DNA of 64,000 nt from Limimaricola pyoseonensis (lineage in GTDB: Bacteria; Pseudomonadota; Alphaproteobacteria; Rhodobacterales; Rhodobacteraceae). This document shows positions 1 through 7,857 of the stretch, piece by piece. Numbering within the stretch: position 1 is the first letter of the stretch; each line of letters starts with the position of its first letter. The stretch covers positions 248,001-312,000 of the forward strand of contig NZ_FNAT01000002.1 of NCBI RefSeq assembly GCF_900102015.1, in the 5' to 3' direction. A program made the position numbers and the translations under genes. A model generated the notes under the pieces. The model did not search any database and had not been told where the DNA came from. It saw only the letters and a list, made by a program, of their open reading frames with translations.

Positions 1-601
1 TTTCGGCCTCGTCGGCCTCGTCGGCCTGTTCGCGCCCGAGACGGTGACGCTGCCGCTGATCGGCGAGGTCGCCTGGATCGACGACGCGCTGGGCTGGGGG
101 TCGCTCCTGTTGATGCTCGGCCTGTCGGTGGTGCTGATGCTGCCGGTCGCCTCGCTGATGAGCTCGTTCTTCCTCGAAGAAGTGGCGGCGGCGGTCGAGG
201 CGCGGCATTACCCGAGCCTGCCCTCGGCGCGATCGATCCCGCTCGCCGACCAGGTGCGCGACGCGCTGTCCTTCCTCGCGGTGCTGGTGCTGATCAACGT
301 CGCGGCCTTCGCGGCGAGCCTCGCCTTTCCGCCGGCCGCACCATTCCTGTTCTACGGCGTGAACGGCTGGCTTCTGGGGCGCGAGTATTTCCAGGTCGCG
401 GCGATGCGGCGCGAGGGGCGCGAAGGCGCGCGCCGCCTGCGCAAGCGCCATCCGCTGCGGATCTGGGGCGCGGGCTGCCTGATGGCGGTGCCGCTGACGG
501 TGCCGGTGGTGAACCTGCTGGTGCCGGTGGTCGGCGCGGCCACCTTCACCCATTTCTACCACCGCCTCGCCGGCGGGCGGCGGGTCACTCGGGGGCGGTG
601 A
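1..601 (+). CDS. EI24 / CysZ-like membrane protein, 5' partial
   Basis: The frame is open from the left edge, so the start lies outside the window; a GTG at 44 is only an internal codon. The visible 199 residues contain three or four hydrophobic stretches (roughly residues 35-60, 95-130 and 165-190 of the visible part) and a basic segment, RRLRKRHPLR. The pattern fits the EI24 domain family, which includes the sulfate permease CysZ. The alphaproteobacterial members are mostly uncharacterised inner-membrane proteins, so I do not claim sulfate transport. Its last 17 bp overlap the end of the convergent DUF1467 gene. Confidence 0.75.
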   Translation, partial: FGLVGLVGLFAPETVTLPLIGEVAWIDDALGWGSLLLMLGLSVVLMLPVASLMSSFFLEEVAAAVEARHYPSLPSARSIPLADQVRDALSFLAVLVLINVAAFAASLAFPPAAPFLFYGVNGWLLGREYFQVAAMRREGREGARRLRKRHPLRIWGAGCLMAVPLTVPVVNLLVPVVGAATFTHFYHRLAGGRRVTRGR

Positions 602-887
602 CCAGCGGGCTGCCGCGCTCGGGCGACATGCGGTCGAAGACGTCGATGTCGCGCACCGTGACGCCGCCCCAGAGGATGAAGGCCGACAGCGCCGCCCAGA
701 TCGGCACCGCCCAGAACGTGGTGAGCCGGGCCTTGCGCCCCAGCCGGAAGTCGGCCGGGGCCGAGGCGTGGGTGCCGGGCACGGTCTCGCCCGCGTCGCC
801 CTGGGTCACGAGGCGCAGGGGCAGCACGACGAAGAACACCATGAACCATGTCACGGCGAAGAGCACGAAGGCGGCGGTGATGGTCAT
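585..887 (-). CDS. DUF1467 family small membrane protein
   Basis: A 100-residue protein with two predicted transmembrane helices: residues about 4-26 (start MTITAAFVLFAVTWFMVFFV) and about 56-76. A hydrophilic loop lies between them. This length, topology and N-terminus match DUF1467, a family of unknown function common in Alphaproteobacteria. A GGAG lies just upstream of the ATG. It sits directly downstream of and in line with the methylmalonyl-CoA epimerase gene, an arrangement I recall as conserved in Rhodobacterales. The two may be cotranscribed, with an 78-bp gap that contains one copy of the dispersed GAGTATT repeat. The function is unknown. Confidence 0.85.
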   Translation of the reverse strand: MTITAAFVLFAVTWFMVFFVVLPLRLVTQGDAGETVPGTHASAPADFRLGRKARLTTFWAVPIWAALSAFILWGGVTVRDIDVFDRMSPERGSPLVTAPE

Positions 888-910
888 TGCGGCTCCATGG
901 GCGCTCTGGC

Positions 911-938
911 CCTGCTACTTCTCTCTTTGAATACTCAT
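911..938 (-). repeat. Dispersed GAGTATT repeat, copy A
   Basis: On the minus strand this 28-bp stretch reads ATGAGTATTCAAAGAGAGAA followed by GTAGCAGG. Related copies lie at 10621-10647, 17731-17756 and 17764-17792. It lies between mce and DUF1467. The sequence is AT-richer than its surroundings and is non-coding. Confidence 0.6.
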
Positions 939-965
939 GGCCGGCGGGCGGGGCCGCCGCCCGGC

Positions 966-1370
966 CTAGACCTGTTCGAGCTCGATCAGGCAGCCGTCGA
1001 AATCCTTGGGATGCAAAAACAGCACCGGCTTGCCGTGCGCGCCGGTCTTCGGCTCGCCGCCGCCCAGCACCCGCGCGCCCTCGGCCACCAGCCGGTCGCG
1101 GGCGGCGATGATGTCCTCGACCTCGTAGCAGGCGTGGTGCATGCCGCCCGACGGGTTCTTCTCGAGAAAGGCCGAGACCGGCGAGCCTTCCCCCAGCGGC
1201 TGCATCAGCTCGACCTTGGTGTTGGGCAGGGTGACGAAGACCACGGTGACGCCGTGCTCGGGCAGGGCCTGCGGCGCGCTGATCTCGGCCCCGAGCGGGC
1301 CGGCGTAGCGGCGGGCCGCGGCCTCGAGGTCGGGCACGGCGATGGCGATGTGGTTCAGGCGTCCGATCAT
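966..1370 (-). CDS. mce: Methylmalonyl-CoA epimerase
   Basis: The 134-residue protein is a single vicinal-oxygen-chelate (glyoxalase fold) unit. It interconverts (2R)- and (2S)-methylmalonyl-CoA in propionyl-CoA assimilation and, in many Rhodobacteraceae, in the ethylmalonyl-CoA pathway. The metal ligand region at the N-terminus (GRLNHIAIAVPDL, His6) and the later GGMHHACYEV and LIELEQV segments give the His/His/Glu pattern of the family. Length is normal for the family (about 134). The ATG is preceded by AAAGGAG about 6 bp upstream. DUF1467 follows on the same strand. Confidence 0.93.
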   Translation of the reverse strand: MIGRLNHIAIAVPDLEAAARRYAGPLGAEISAPQALPEHGVTVVFVTLPNTKVELMQPLGEGSPVSAFLEKNPSGGMHHACYEVEDIIAARDRLVAEGARVLGGGEPKTGAHGKPVLFLHPKDFDGCLIELEQV

Positions 1371-1532
1371 CCGGCGCTCCTTTCGGGCTGGCGGGCGTTA
1401 TCGCACCCCGCTTGGCACCGCGCAAGCGCGGCCTCGGGGACGGATCGTCGCGGCTTAACCCGCGATTCACCTCGAACGGTCAGCATGGCGGGGCGCGGGC
1501 GGGACCGGCCCGTTCGAGCGAGGAGCCCGACC

Positions 1533-2252
1533 ATGCCGATGATCGACCCCTTTCCGCAGGCCCCCGCCGCGACCGCCGAGCGGCCGCTGCTGGGCCTGAC
1601 CGTGCTTCTGGTGGAGGACAGCCGCTTCGCGTCCGAGGCGATGCGCCTTCTGTGCCTGCGATCGGGGGCGCGGATCCGCCGGGCCGGCAGCCTGCACAAC
1701 GCGCGGCGTCACCTGCGGGTCTACCGCCCCAACGTCGTGATCGCCGATCTCGGCCTGCCCGACGGCTCGGGGATCGAGCTGATCGTGGAGCTGGGGCAGG
1801 CGCGACCGCGGGTCGAGGTGCTGCTGGCCATCTCCGGCCACCCGGAGAGCGAGGCGCCGGCGCTCGGGGCCGGGGCGGACGGCTTCATCGCCAAGCCGAT
1901 CGCCCGGCTGGCCGAGTTCCAGACCGCGGTGCTGCGCCACCTTCCGGCCGAGCGGCGCCCCGGCGGGCCGCGGCCGCTGCCCGAGGACGAGATCGCGCCG
2001 GACCGGGTGGCGTTGCGCGACGACCTGGCGCTGGCGGCGCAGCTGATGGGGGCCGAATGGCCGGCCGATCGCGACATCGCCTATGTGGCGCAGTTCCTGA
2101 CCGGGGTGGCGCGCAGCGCCGGCGACGCGCCGCTTGCCGCCGCGGTCGAACGGCTGGCGGCGGCGCGGCGCGAGGGCGCGGCGGGCCTGCCGGCGCTGGC
2201 CCGCCTCGCCGCGCTGGTGGACGAACGGCTGGCCGCGCCGACGCCGCTCTGA
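1533..2252 (+). CDS. Stand-alone response regulator receiver protein
   Basis: The 239-residue protein has an N-terminal receiver domain (about 21-140): acidic pair Glu28-Asp29 in LLVEDSR, likely phosphoacceptor Asp72 in VVIADLGLPDG, and a Lys in GFIAKPI. The C-terminal 100 residues are alanine-rich and helical with no DNA-binding or output domain I recognise; they look like an Hpt-like or dimerisation segment but lack a clear phospho-His motif. I chose the ATG at 1533 because GAGGAG lies about 8 bp upstream; the frame stays open further upstream, but the codon pattern there does not support coding. No histidine kinase is adjacent, so the partner is unknown. Confidence 0.8.
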   Translation: MPMIDPFPQAPAATAERPLLGLTVLLVEDSRFASEAMRLLCLRSGARIRRAGSLHNARRHLRVYRPNVVIADLGLPDGSGIELIVELGQARPRVEVLLAISGHPESEAPALGAGADGFIAKPIARLAEFQTAVLRHLPAERRPGGPRPLPEDEIAPDRVALRDDLALAAQLMGAEWPADRDIAYVAQFLTGVARSAGDAPLAAAVERLAAARREGAAGLPALARLAALVDERLAAPTPL

Positions 2253-2280
2253 CCGGCCCTTGCCCCGGGGGCCTGCGGGA

Positions 2281-5200
2281 TCAGTAGTCCCGCTCGAAGA
2301 ACACGCCGAGGCTGGTCTCGCCGTCGCTCGAGACCGAGCCCTGCGCGGTGATGTCGTCGGTGACGTCGAGGTTGAGGTTGATCGAGGTCTGGTCGGTGCC
2401 GACGGTGACGTCGGTGTAGATGTTCTCGGACAGGTACTTGCCCGCCCGGACCGCGGCGTTGCCCTCGTCGTCGGTGGTGATGTCGAAATCGTCGAGGCCG
2501 GTGCCGGCGCGGAAGTCATCGATCAGACCGCCGCCGCCGGTGCCCGCGAGCGTGCCCACCGCCGCGGCGAGCTGCACCGCCTGCAGCGGCGTGATCGAGG
2601 AGAGGTCGCGCCCGAAGATCAGCTGCGCGAGCACCTCGTCCTGCGGCAGGTCCGGGGTCGATTCGAACCGCACCTCGGGCGCGTTCGCCGGGCCCTCGAT
2701 CACGATCCGCACCACGGTGCCGGTCGCGGTCTCGGTGGTGGCGACCAGCCGGATGAAGGGGGTGAAGCCGCCCTGCAGGTAGGCGCCGCCCTGGTCGAGC
2801 TGGAAGCGCTGCTGCAGGATGTCGAGCCGGCCGCGCACCAGCTCGAACTCGCCGACCGGGATCACCTGGTTGGTGGTGCCGCCGATCCGCAGCTGGCCGC
2901 CCAGCTCGGCATCGAGTCCGCGGCCGCGGATGAAGATGCGCGAGGGCGCGCTGATCGTCACGTCGAGCCCGTAGCCGGGGCCGGAGGGGCCGTCGGCGCC
3001 CCCGGCGCTTTCGCCGATCTCGACGCCCGCCACGGTGAGGCCGGCGCGGTTCAGCGTCCGGCGCACCGCGTCCGACGGCGCGATGTGGCGCACCTCGGGG
3101 AGGTCGCCCAGCGCGCCGATGCCGGAGGAGGGAACCTGGATCTCGGTCGCGCCCAGCTCGACGAGGCCGGCGATCACCGCGCCGCCGGCGAGCGGGCCGG
3201 TGATCGAAAGCCGCCCGTCGGCGGTGGTCTCGTACAGCTCGGGGTCGCGCAGCTCGAGCCCGTCGAGCCCGATGGCGAGGTCGGCATCGAAGCCGCCCGT
3301 GAGCGCGACCGGCCCGCTGACCGTAAGCCGCCCGCCCTGTTCCAGCGCCGCCGAGAGCGCCAGCTCGGCGCGGTCGCCGGTCAGCCGGACCGTGGTGTCG
3401 ATGTCCTCGACCGACAGCCCGACCGTCGGCACGGCGAGCCGGGCATCGGCGGTCGAGATCGTGCCTGTCACCGAGGACAGCGCCGGCGGGCCGTTCACGG
3501 CCAGGTCGAAGCGGGCGGTGCCGTCGAGCCGTCGCGGCGCGATCAGGTCGTTGACGAGGCCGAGCTGCGTCTGGCCGGTCACGTCGAGGTCGAGCGTGCC
3601 GTTCACGGCGTAGGTGCCGGCGACATCGGCGCTGGTGCCGCCGGGGCCGGTGGCGCTGGCGTCGATGGTCAGCGTGCCGTCGGCGGCGCGGCTGGCGCTG
3701 CCGCTGGCGGTCACGGGCCCCGAGAAGTCGGGGGTGAAGAGGCCGATGTCGTTCAGCCGCGCGTCGAAGGTCGCGCTCTGGCCGGTGCCCGAGCCGGTGG
3801 CGTCGGCGGTGACCGAGAAGGCGGGGAAGCGGACGTCGAGGTCGCGCACCGCGATCTCGCCCGGCGCGCTGCGCGCGAGCCGGCCCCGCACGGTGCCGGT
3901 GCCGTCGAGCAGCCGCTCGACCGCCTCGACGCCGACATCGAGATCCGAGGCCCGGCCATCCAGCGTCACGTCGAAGCGCGACAGGTCGGGCATCACGGTG
4001 CCGGCGGCGTCGAGGTTGACGCTGCCGCCCAGGGGGCGTCCCGCGATATCCGAGAAGGGCGCGAGCGAGGCGATGTCGGCCGAGACGCGCGCGGTGACCT
4101 CGCGGCCCTGCGCCTCGGGCGCGACCCGGCCGGTGGCGGCGAGGTCGGTGCCTTGCGCGCGGCCCGTCACCTCGAAGTCGATCCCGCCCTGCGCATCGCC
4201 CGAGGCCGAGGCCGAGAGCGTCGCGGGGCCGGTGAGGCCGGGGGCGAGCGGCGCGATCTCGGCGAGGCGGATGTCGAAATCGCCGGTGGGCAGCCCGTCC
4301 TCTACGGTGGCGCTGCCGCTGGCCGTAACCTGCGGGTTGGTGAGCGAGAAGCGGGGCAGGGCGAAGTCGTTTTCGCCCGTCCGGATGGCGCGGGCGTCGA
4401 GCACGGTCTGCCCGGCCAGCAGCGGGTCGAGCTGGCCGATGCCGGTGGTCACGTCCTGCGCCGTGCCGTCGAGCGTCACGTCGAAGCGCGACAGGTCGGC
4501 GCTCGCGGTGCCCGAGGCCGACAGGTCGACCGCGCCCGAGAGCGGGCGGCCGGCGAGCGTGCCGATAGGCGCGAGGTCGTCGATGTCGAGGTCGAGGTCG
4601 AAGACGCCTTCGCCTTCCTCGATCTGCGCCGAGCCGGAGAGGTTCAGCCCCTCGGAGGCGACGCGCAGGTTCTCGACCAGCAGGTCCTCGGGGCCGGTGC
4701 GCACGGCGTGGCCCGACAGCGTCAGCGCGCCGCCGAACAGCTCGTCGGCCTCCGCCGTGCCGGTGGCGAGGTCGGTGGCGCGGCCGTCGAGCGTCACGTC
4801 GAAGGTCGAGGCGTCGAGCGCGGCCGAGCCGCTGGCGGTGAGCGTCGCCTGCCCGTCGAGCGGCCGGTCGAGCGCCTCGCCCACGGCGGCGAGGTCGCGC
4901 GCGTCGATCTCGAGGTCGAAGGCCGCGAGGCCTTCGACCACCTCGGCATTGCCGGTGGCGGCGAGCGCCGGGCCGTCGAGCCGCAGCTCCTGCACGGCGA
5001 AGCTTTCGGGGCCGGTGCGCGCGGCGCTGCCCGACAGCGTCACGCGGCCGCGCAGGAGCGGGTCGGCCTGCGGGATGCCGGTCACGAGATCGGTCGTCAC
5101 CGCGTCGATCGTGGCGTCGAGGCCCGAGCCGTCGGTCTCGGCCGTGCCCTGTGCGGTCAGCCGCGCCGCGCCCGAGATGGGGCGGTCGAGCGCCTCGCCC

Positions 5201-7857
5201 AGCGGCGCGAGGTCCGAGGCCTCGGCCTCGATGTCGAAGCTGGCGGTGGTCCCGTTGAGCGCGGCGTCGCCGGAGGCGCGGATCCAGGGCGCGGAGAGCG
5301 CGAAATCCTCGGCCGAGAACTGCATCTCGCCGCTGCGGGCGGCGTTGCCTGAGAGCGTGACGCGGCCGCGCAGCAGCGGGTCGGCCTGCGCAATGCCGGT
5401 GACGAGGTCGGTGGCGCTGCCGTCGAGCGTGAGGTCGAAGGCCGAGAGGTCGGTCTCGAGGCTGCCCGCGGCCGAGAGGTCGACCGCGCCCGAAAGCGGC
5501 CGGTCGATGGCCTCGCCCACCGGGGTCAGGTCGCTGGCCTGCGTGTCGAGGTCGAAGGTCGCGGTGGTGCCGTTCAGCTCGGCGCGGCCGGTGGCGCGCA
5601 GCGTTTGGGTGGTGGCGTTGAGGTTCTCGACCCTGAAGCTTTCGGGGCCCGAGCGGACCACGTTGCCTGAGAGCCGCGCCTGCCCGCGCAGCAGCGGGTC
5701 GGCTTGCGGGATGCCGGTGACGAGGTCGGCAGTCTCGGCATCGACCACGAGGTCGAAGGTCGCGGCGTCGGAGGCGAGCGTGCCCGCGGCCTCGAACCGC
5801 GCCGCGCCCGACAGCTCGCGCCCGGCGATGGTCGAGAAGGGGGCGATGTCCGCGAGGTCGGCGGTCATGTCGAGCGTGATCTGCCCGCCGTCCTCCTCTG
5901 GGGCCTGCACGGCGTCGATCACCGCGCGGCCGTTGGGCAGGGTGGCGGTGACGTTGGCCTCGGTCGCGCCGGTGGCGGTGCGGGTGGCGGTGCCGACGAG
6001 GCTCGCGGGGCCGCTGACGCCGTCGAGCGCGAGACCCGCATCCTCGACCGAGATGTCGAACTCGGCGGTGCTGGCGCCGGAGGTGATGTCGGCCTGCCCG
6101 GTGGCGCTGAGCCGGGGCGTGACGATGCGGAAGGTCTCGACCCGCGTGCCGGTCTCGTCGCGCGCGGCCTCGAGCGCGATCTCGCCCGCGCCCGCGATGT
6201 AGGGGTCGAGCGGCTCGATCCCCAGCGCGAGCCGCGCGGTGGTGCCGTCGACCGTCACGTCGAAGATGCCGTCGAGGGGCCGGAACAGCGCCGCGATCTC
6301 GAGATCGGCGGCGCCGGCGAGGTCGAGGCCGGTGAGGCCGGAGAACCGCTCCAGCCGCTCGGCCGAGAGATCGAGCGCGAGGTCGGTCTCGAACCCGTCC
6401 TCGGGGCCCGCGACGGTGCCGTTCGCGCCGAGCGCGATGCCCGGCCCGTCGAGGGTGACGCGGTCGATCACGACCGGGCCTTCGCCGTCGCGCTCCAGCA
6501 CGATCTCGCCGGCGATCTCCTCGCCCAGCGCCTCGGCCAGGTCGGCGTCGTCGAACTGCAGCCCGCGCGCGGTGTAGTTCACGTCGGCGGTGAACAGGCT
6601 CGGCGCGGCGTCGCTGTCCTCGACGATGACGCCGCCGCCCTGCACGTTGAGGCGCGGGACGGTCAGGCCGGGGCGGACGAAGTCGGTGGCGACGATGTCG
6701 AGCCCCCACTGGTTGCCCAGCGCGCCGTCGAACTTCAGCGTCAGGCTGGCGCTGCCGAGCCGAGTCTCGCCGCCGGCGACGGGCAGCACCACCGGCGCGC
6801 CGTCCTCGGCGCCGATCTCGCCCGACAGGTCGAAGCGCTCGGGCCAGCCATCGGCGCCGATCCGGGCCGAGCCGTCGAGCGTCAGCGCCCGCGCGCCGAT
6901 GCTGAGCTGCGACAGCTCCAGCGCGCCGTCGTCCTCGCGGCGGCCGGTGACGAGCAGGTCGACCTCGGGGCCGAAGAATTCCTCGTAATCCGGGGCGAGC
7001 AGCGGCGTGACGTCGCCCGAGACGTCGAGCGTGAAGGCCAGCGGCACGGCGCCGCCCTCGGGTGCGGCGCCGCGGTCGAGCGAGAAATCCCCCGCGATGC
7101 GGGGCTCGCCGGCGGTGGCCAGCGCGATCTCGGCGTCGAAATCGTCGATCGGGCCGGTGCCCTCGACGGTCAGCGCGACCGAGGGCCGGCCCGGCAGGTC
7201 GAGAAGCCGCGCCGCGATGCCGTCCTCGGCCTCGTCGAGCGCGAGGTTGAGGTCGAGCACGCGGCTTTCGTTGGCGTAGCTGCCCGAGATCTCGAAGCGG
7301 CCGGTCTTGTCGTCGCGCCGCTCGGCCACCAGCTGGACCTCGCCCTCGCCGCCCGCCAGGCGGGCCGCGCCGTCGATCGTCAACACCACCGGCTCGCCGA
7401 GGAAATCCTCGCCCAGCTCCAGCCGGTCGATGGCGAACTCGTCCACCCGGATCGAGACCGGCAGCTCGGGCAGCGAGAAGGGCGTGGCCTCGGCGGCGGG
7501 GGGCTCGCCCGGTCCGGCGCTGGGCGGGCGCATCAGCTCGATCGCGCCGGCCGACAGCTCCTCGACCTCGAGCCGCCCGCGCAGCAGCGCCGTGCGGTTC
7601 CAGTCGAGCACGAGGTTCTCGGCCCTGAGCCAGACGCCCTCGTCATCGGCGATGGTCATGACCTCGATCGTGGCGGTCGAACTCAGCGCGCCCTCGAAAC
7701 CGGTGATGATCACCTCGCGCCCGGCGCCCGAGAGGTTGTCCTCAATCAGCCCGGTCAGGAAGCCGCGGTCGCGCTCGGCCTGCTCCTCCTGGGCGGGCAG
7801 GACGGTCGGGGCGACGGTGGCGACGGTGAGCGCCGCGGCGCGGGAGAGCTGTTTCAA
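2281..7857 (-). CDS. tamB: Translocation and assembly module subunit TamB
   Basis: This 1858-residue protein is anchored in the inner membrane by an N-terminal hydrophobic segment (about residues 7-22) and is expected to span the periplasm as a beta-solenoid. With TamA it supports outer-membrane protein assembly and phospholipid transport. The C-terminal 400 residues form the TamB (DUF490) domain, with LDILQQRFQLDQGGAYLQGG and DEVLAQLIFGRDLSSITPLQ-type signatures and a C-terminal aromatic (RDY). It is longer than E. coli TamB (about 1260), because of internal repeats of 106 residues. The start is TTG: it overlaps the tamA stop in TTGA, and no nearby ATG keeps the hydrophobic N-terminus. Translational coupling with tamA is likely. 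Confidence 0.93.
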   Translation of the reverse strand: MKQLSRAAALTVATVAPTVLPAQEEQAERDRGFLTGLIEDNLSGAGREVIITGFEGALSSTATIEVMTIADDEGVWLRAENLVLDWNRTALLRGRLEVEELSAGAIELMRPPSAGPGEPPAAEATPFSLPELPVSIRVDEFAIDRLELGEDFLGEPVVLTIDGAARLAGGEGEVQLVAERRDDKTGRFEISGSYANESRVLDLNLALDEAEDGIAARLLDLPGRPSVALTVEGTGPIDDFDAEIALATAGEPRIAGDFSLDRGAAPEGGAVPLAFTLDVSGDVTPLLAPDYEEFFGPEVDLLVTGRREDDGALELSQLSIGARALTLDGSARIGADGWPERFDLSGEIGAEDGAPVVLPVAGGETRLGSASLTLKFDGALGNQWGLDIVATDFVRPGLTVPRLNVQGGGVIVEDSDAAPSLFTADVNYTARGLQFDDADLAEALGEEIAGEIVLERDGEGPVVIDRVTLDGPGIALGANGTVAGPEDGFETDLALDLSAERLERFSGLTGLDLAGAADLEIAALFRPLDGIFDVTVDGTTARLALGIEPLDPYIAGAGEIALEAARDETGTRVETFRIVTPRLSATGQADITSGASTAEFDISVEDAGLALDGVSGPASLVGTATRTATGATEANVTATLPNGRAVIDAVQAPEEDGGQITLDMTADLADIAPFSTIAGRELSGAARFEAAGTLASDAATFDLVVDAETADLVTGIPQADPLLRGQARLSGNVVRSGPESFRVENLNATTQTLRATGRAELNGTTATFDLDTQASDLTPVGEAIDRPLSGAVDLSAAGSLETDLSAFDLTLDGSATDLVTGIAQADPLLRGRVTLSGNAARSGEMQFSAEDFALSAPWIRASGDAALNGTTASFDIEAEASDLAPLGEALDRPISGAARLTAQGTAETDGSGLDATIDAVTTDLVTGIPQADPLLRGRVTLSGSAARTGPESFAVQELRLDGPALAATGNAEVVEGLAAFDLEIDARDLAAVGEALDRPLDGQATLTASGSAALDASTFDVTLDGRATDLATGTAEADELFGGALTLSGHAVRTGPEDLLVENLRVASEGLNLSGSAQIEEGEGVFDLDLDIDDLAPIGTLAGRPLSGAVDLSASGTASADLSRFDVTLDGTAQDVTTGIGQLDPLLAGQTVLDARAIRTGENDFALPRFSLTNPQVTASGSATVEDGLPTGDFDIRLAEIAPLAPGLTGPATLSASASGDAQGGIDFEVTGRAQGTDLAATGRVAPEAQGREVTARVSADIASLAPFSDIAGRPLGGSVNLDAAGTVMPDLSRFDVTLDGRASDLDVGVEAVERLLDGTGTVRGRLARSAPGEIAVRDLDVRFPAFSVTADATGSGTGQSATFDARLNDIGLFTPDFSGPVTASGSASRAADGTLTIDASATGPGGTSADVAGTYAVNGTLDLDVTGQTQLGLVNDLIAPRRLDGTARFDLAVNGPPALSSVTGTISTADARLAVPTVGLSVEDIDTTVRLTGDRAELALSAALEQGGRLTVSGPVALTGGFDADLAIGLDGLELRDPELYETTADGRLSITGPLAGGAVIAGLVELGATEIQVPSSGIGALGDLPEVRHIAPSDAVRRTLNRAGLTVAGVEIGESAGGADGPSGPGYGLDVTISAPSRIFIRGRGLDAELGGQLRIGGTTNQVIPVGEFELVRGRLDILQQRFQLDQGGAYLQGGFTPFIRLVATTETATGTVVRIVIEGPANAPEVRFESTPDLPQDEVLAQLIFGRDLSSITPLQAVQLAAAVGTLAGTGGGGLIDDFRAGTGLDDFDITTDDEGNAAVRAGKYLSENIYTDVTVGTDQTSINLNLDVTDDITAQGSVSSDGETSLGVFFERDY
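4426..6015 (-). repeat. Five tandem 318-bp coding units inside tamB
   Basis: A GTCGGC/GTCGAG landmark inside the conserved TDLVTGIPQADPLLRG-type motif recurs at 4426, 4744, 5062, 5380 and 5698, a spacing of exactly 318 bp (106 codons) each time. The end given here is one period beyond the last landmark. Each unit encodes a DxxPLG-type segment, RPLSGAVDLSA-like strand pair, the landmark motif and a RTGPE-like turn. A more diverged unit seems to exist near 3910. The copies differ in sequence, so this is an old expansion maintained in frame, not a recent array. Confidence 0.85.

Noticed and set aside
2134..5352. Long plus-strand open frame of about 1070 codons opposite tamB
   Set aside because: It is a GC-driven antisense frame: translation is low-complexity (Arg/Gly/Glu/Val), with no family motifs, while the minus strand gives a clear TamB.
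2516..6709. Long Arg/Pro/His-rich minus-strand frame inside tamB
   Set aside because: Out-of-frame reading of the 318-bp repeat region; no start signal and unnatural composition.
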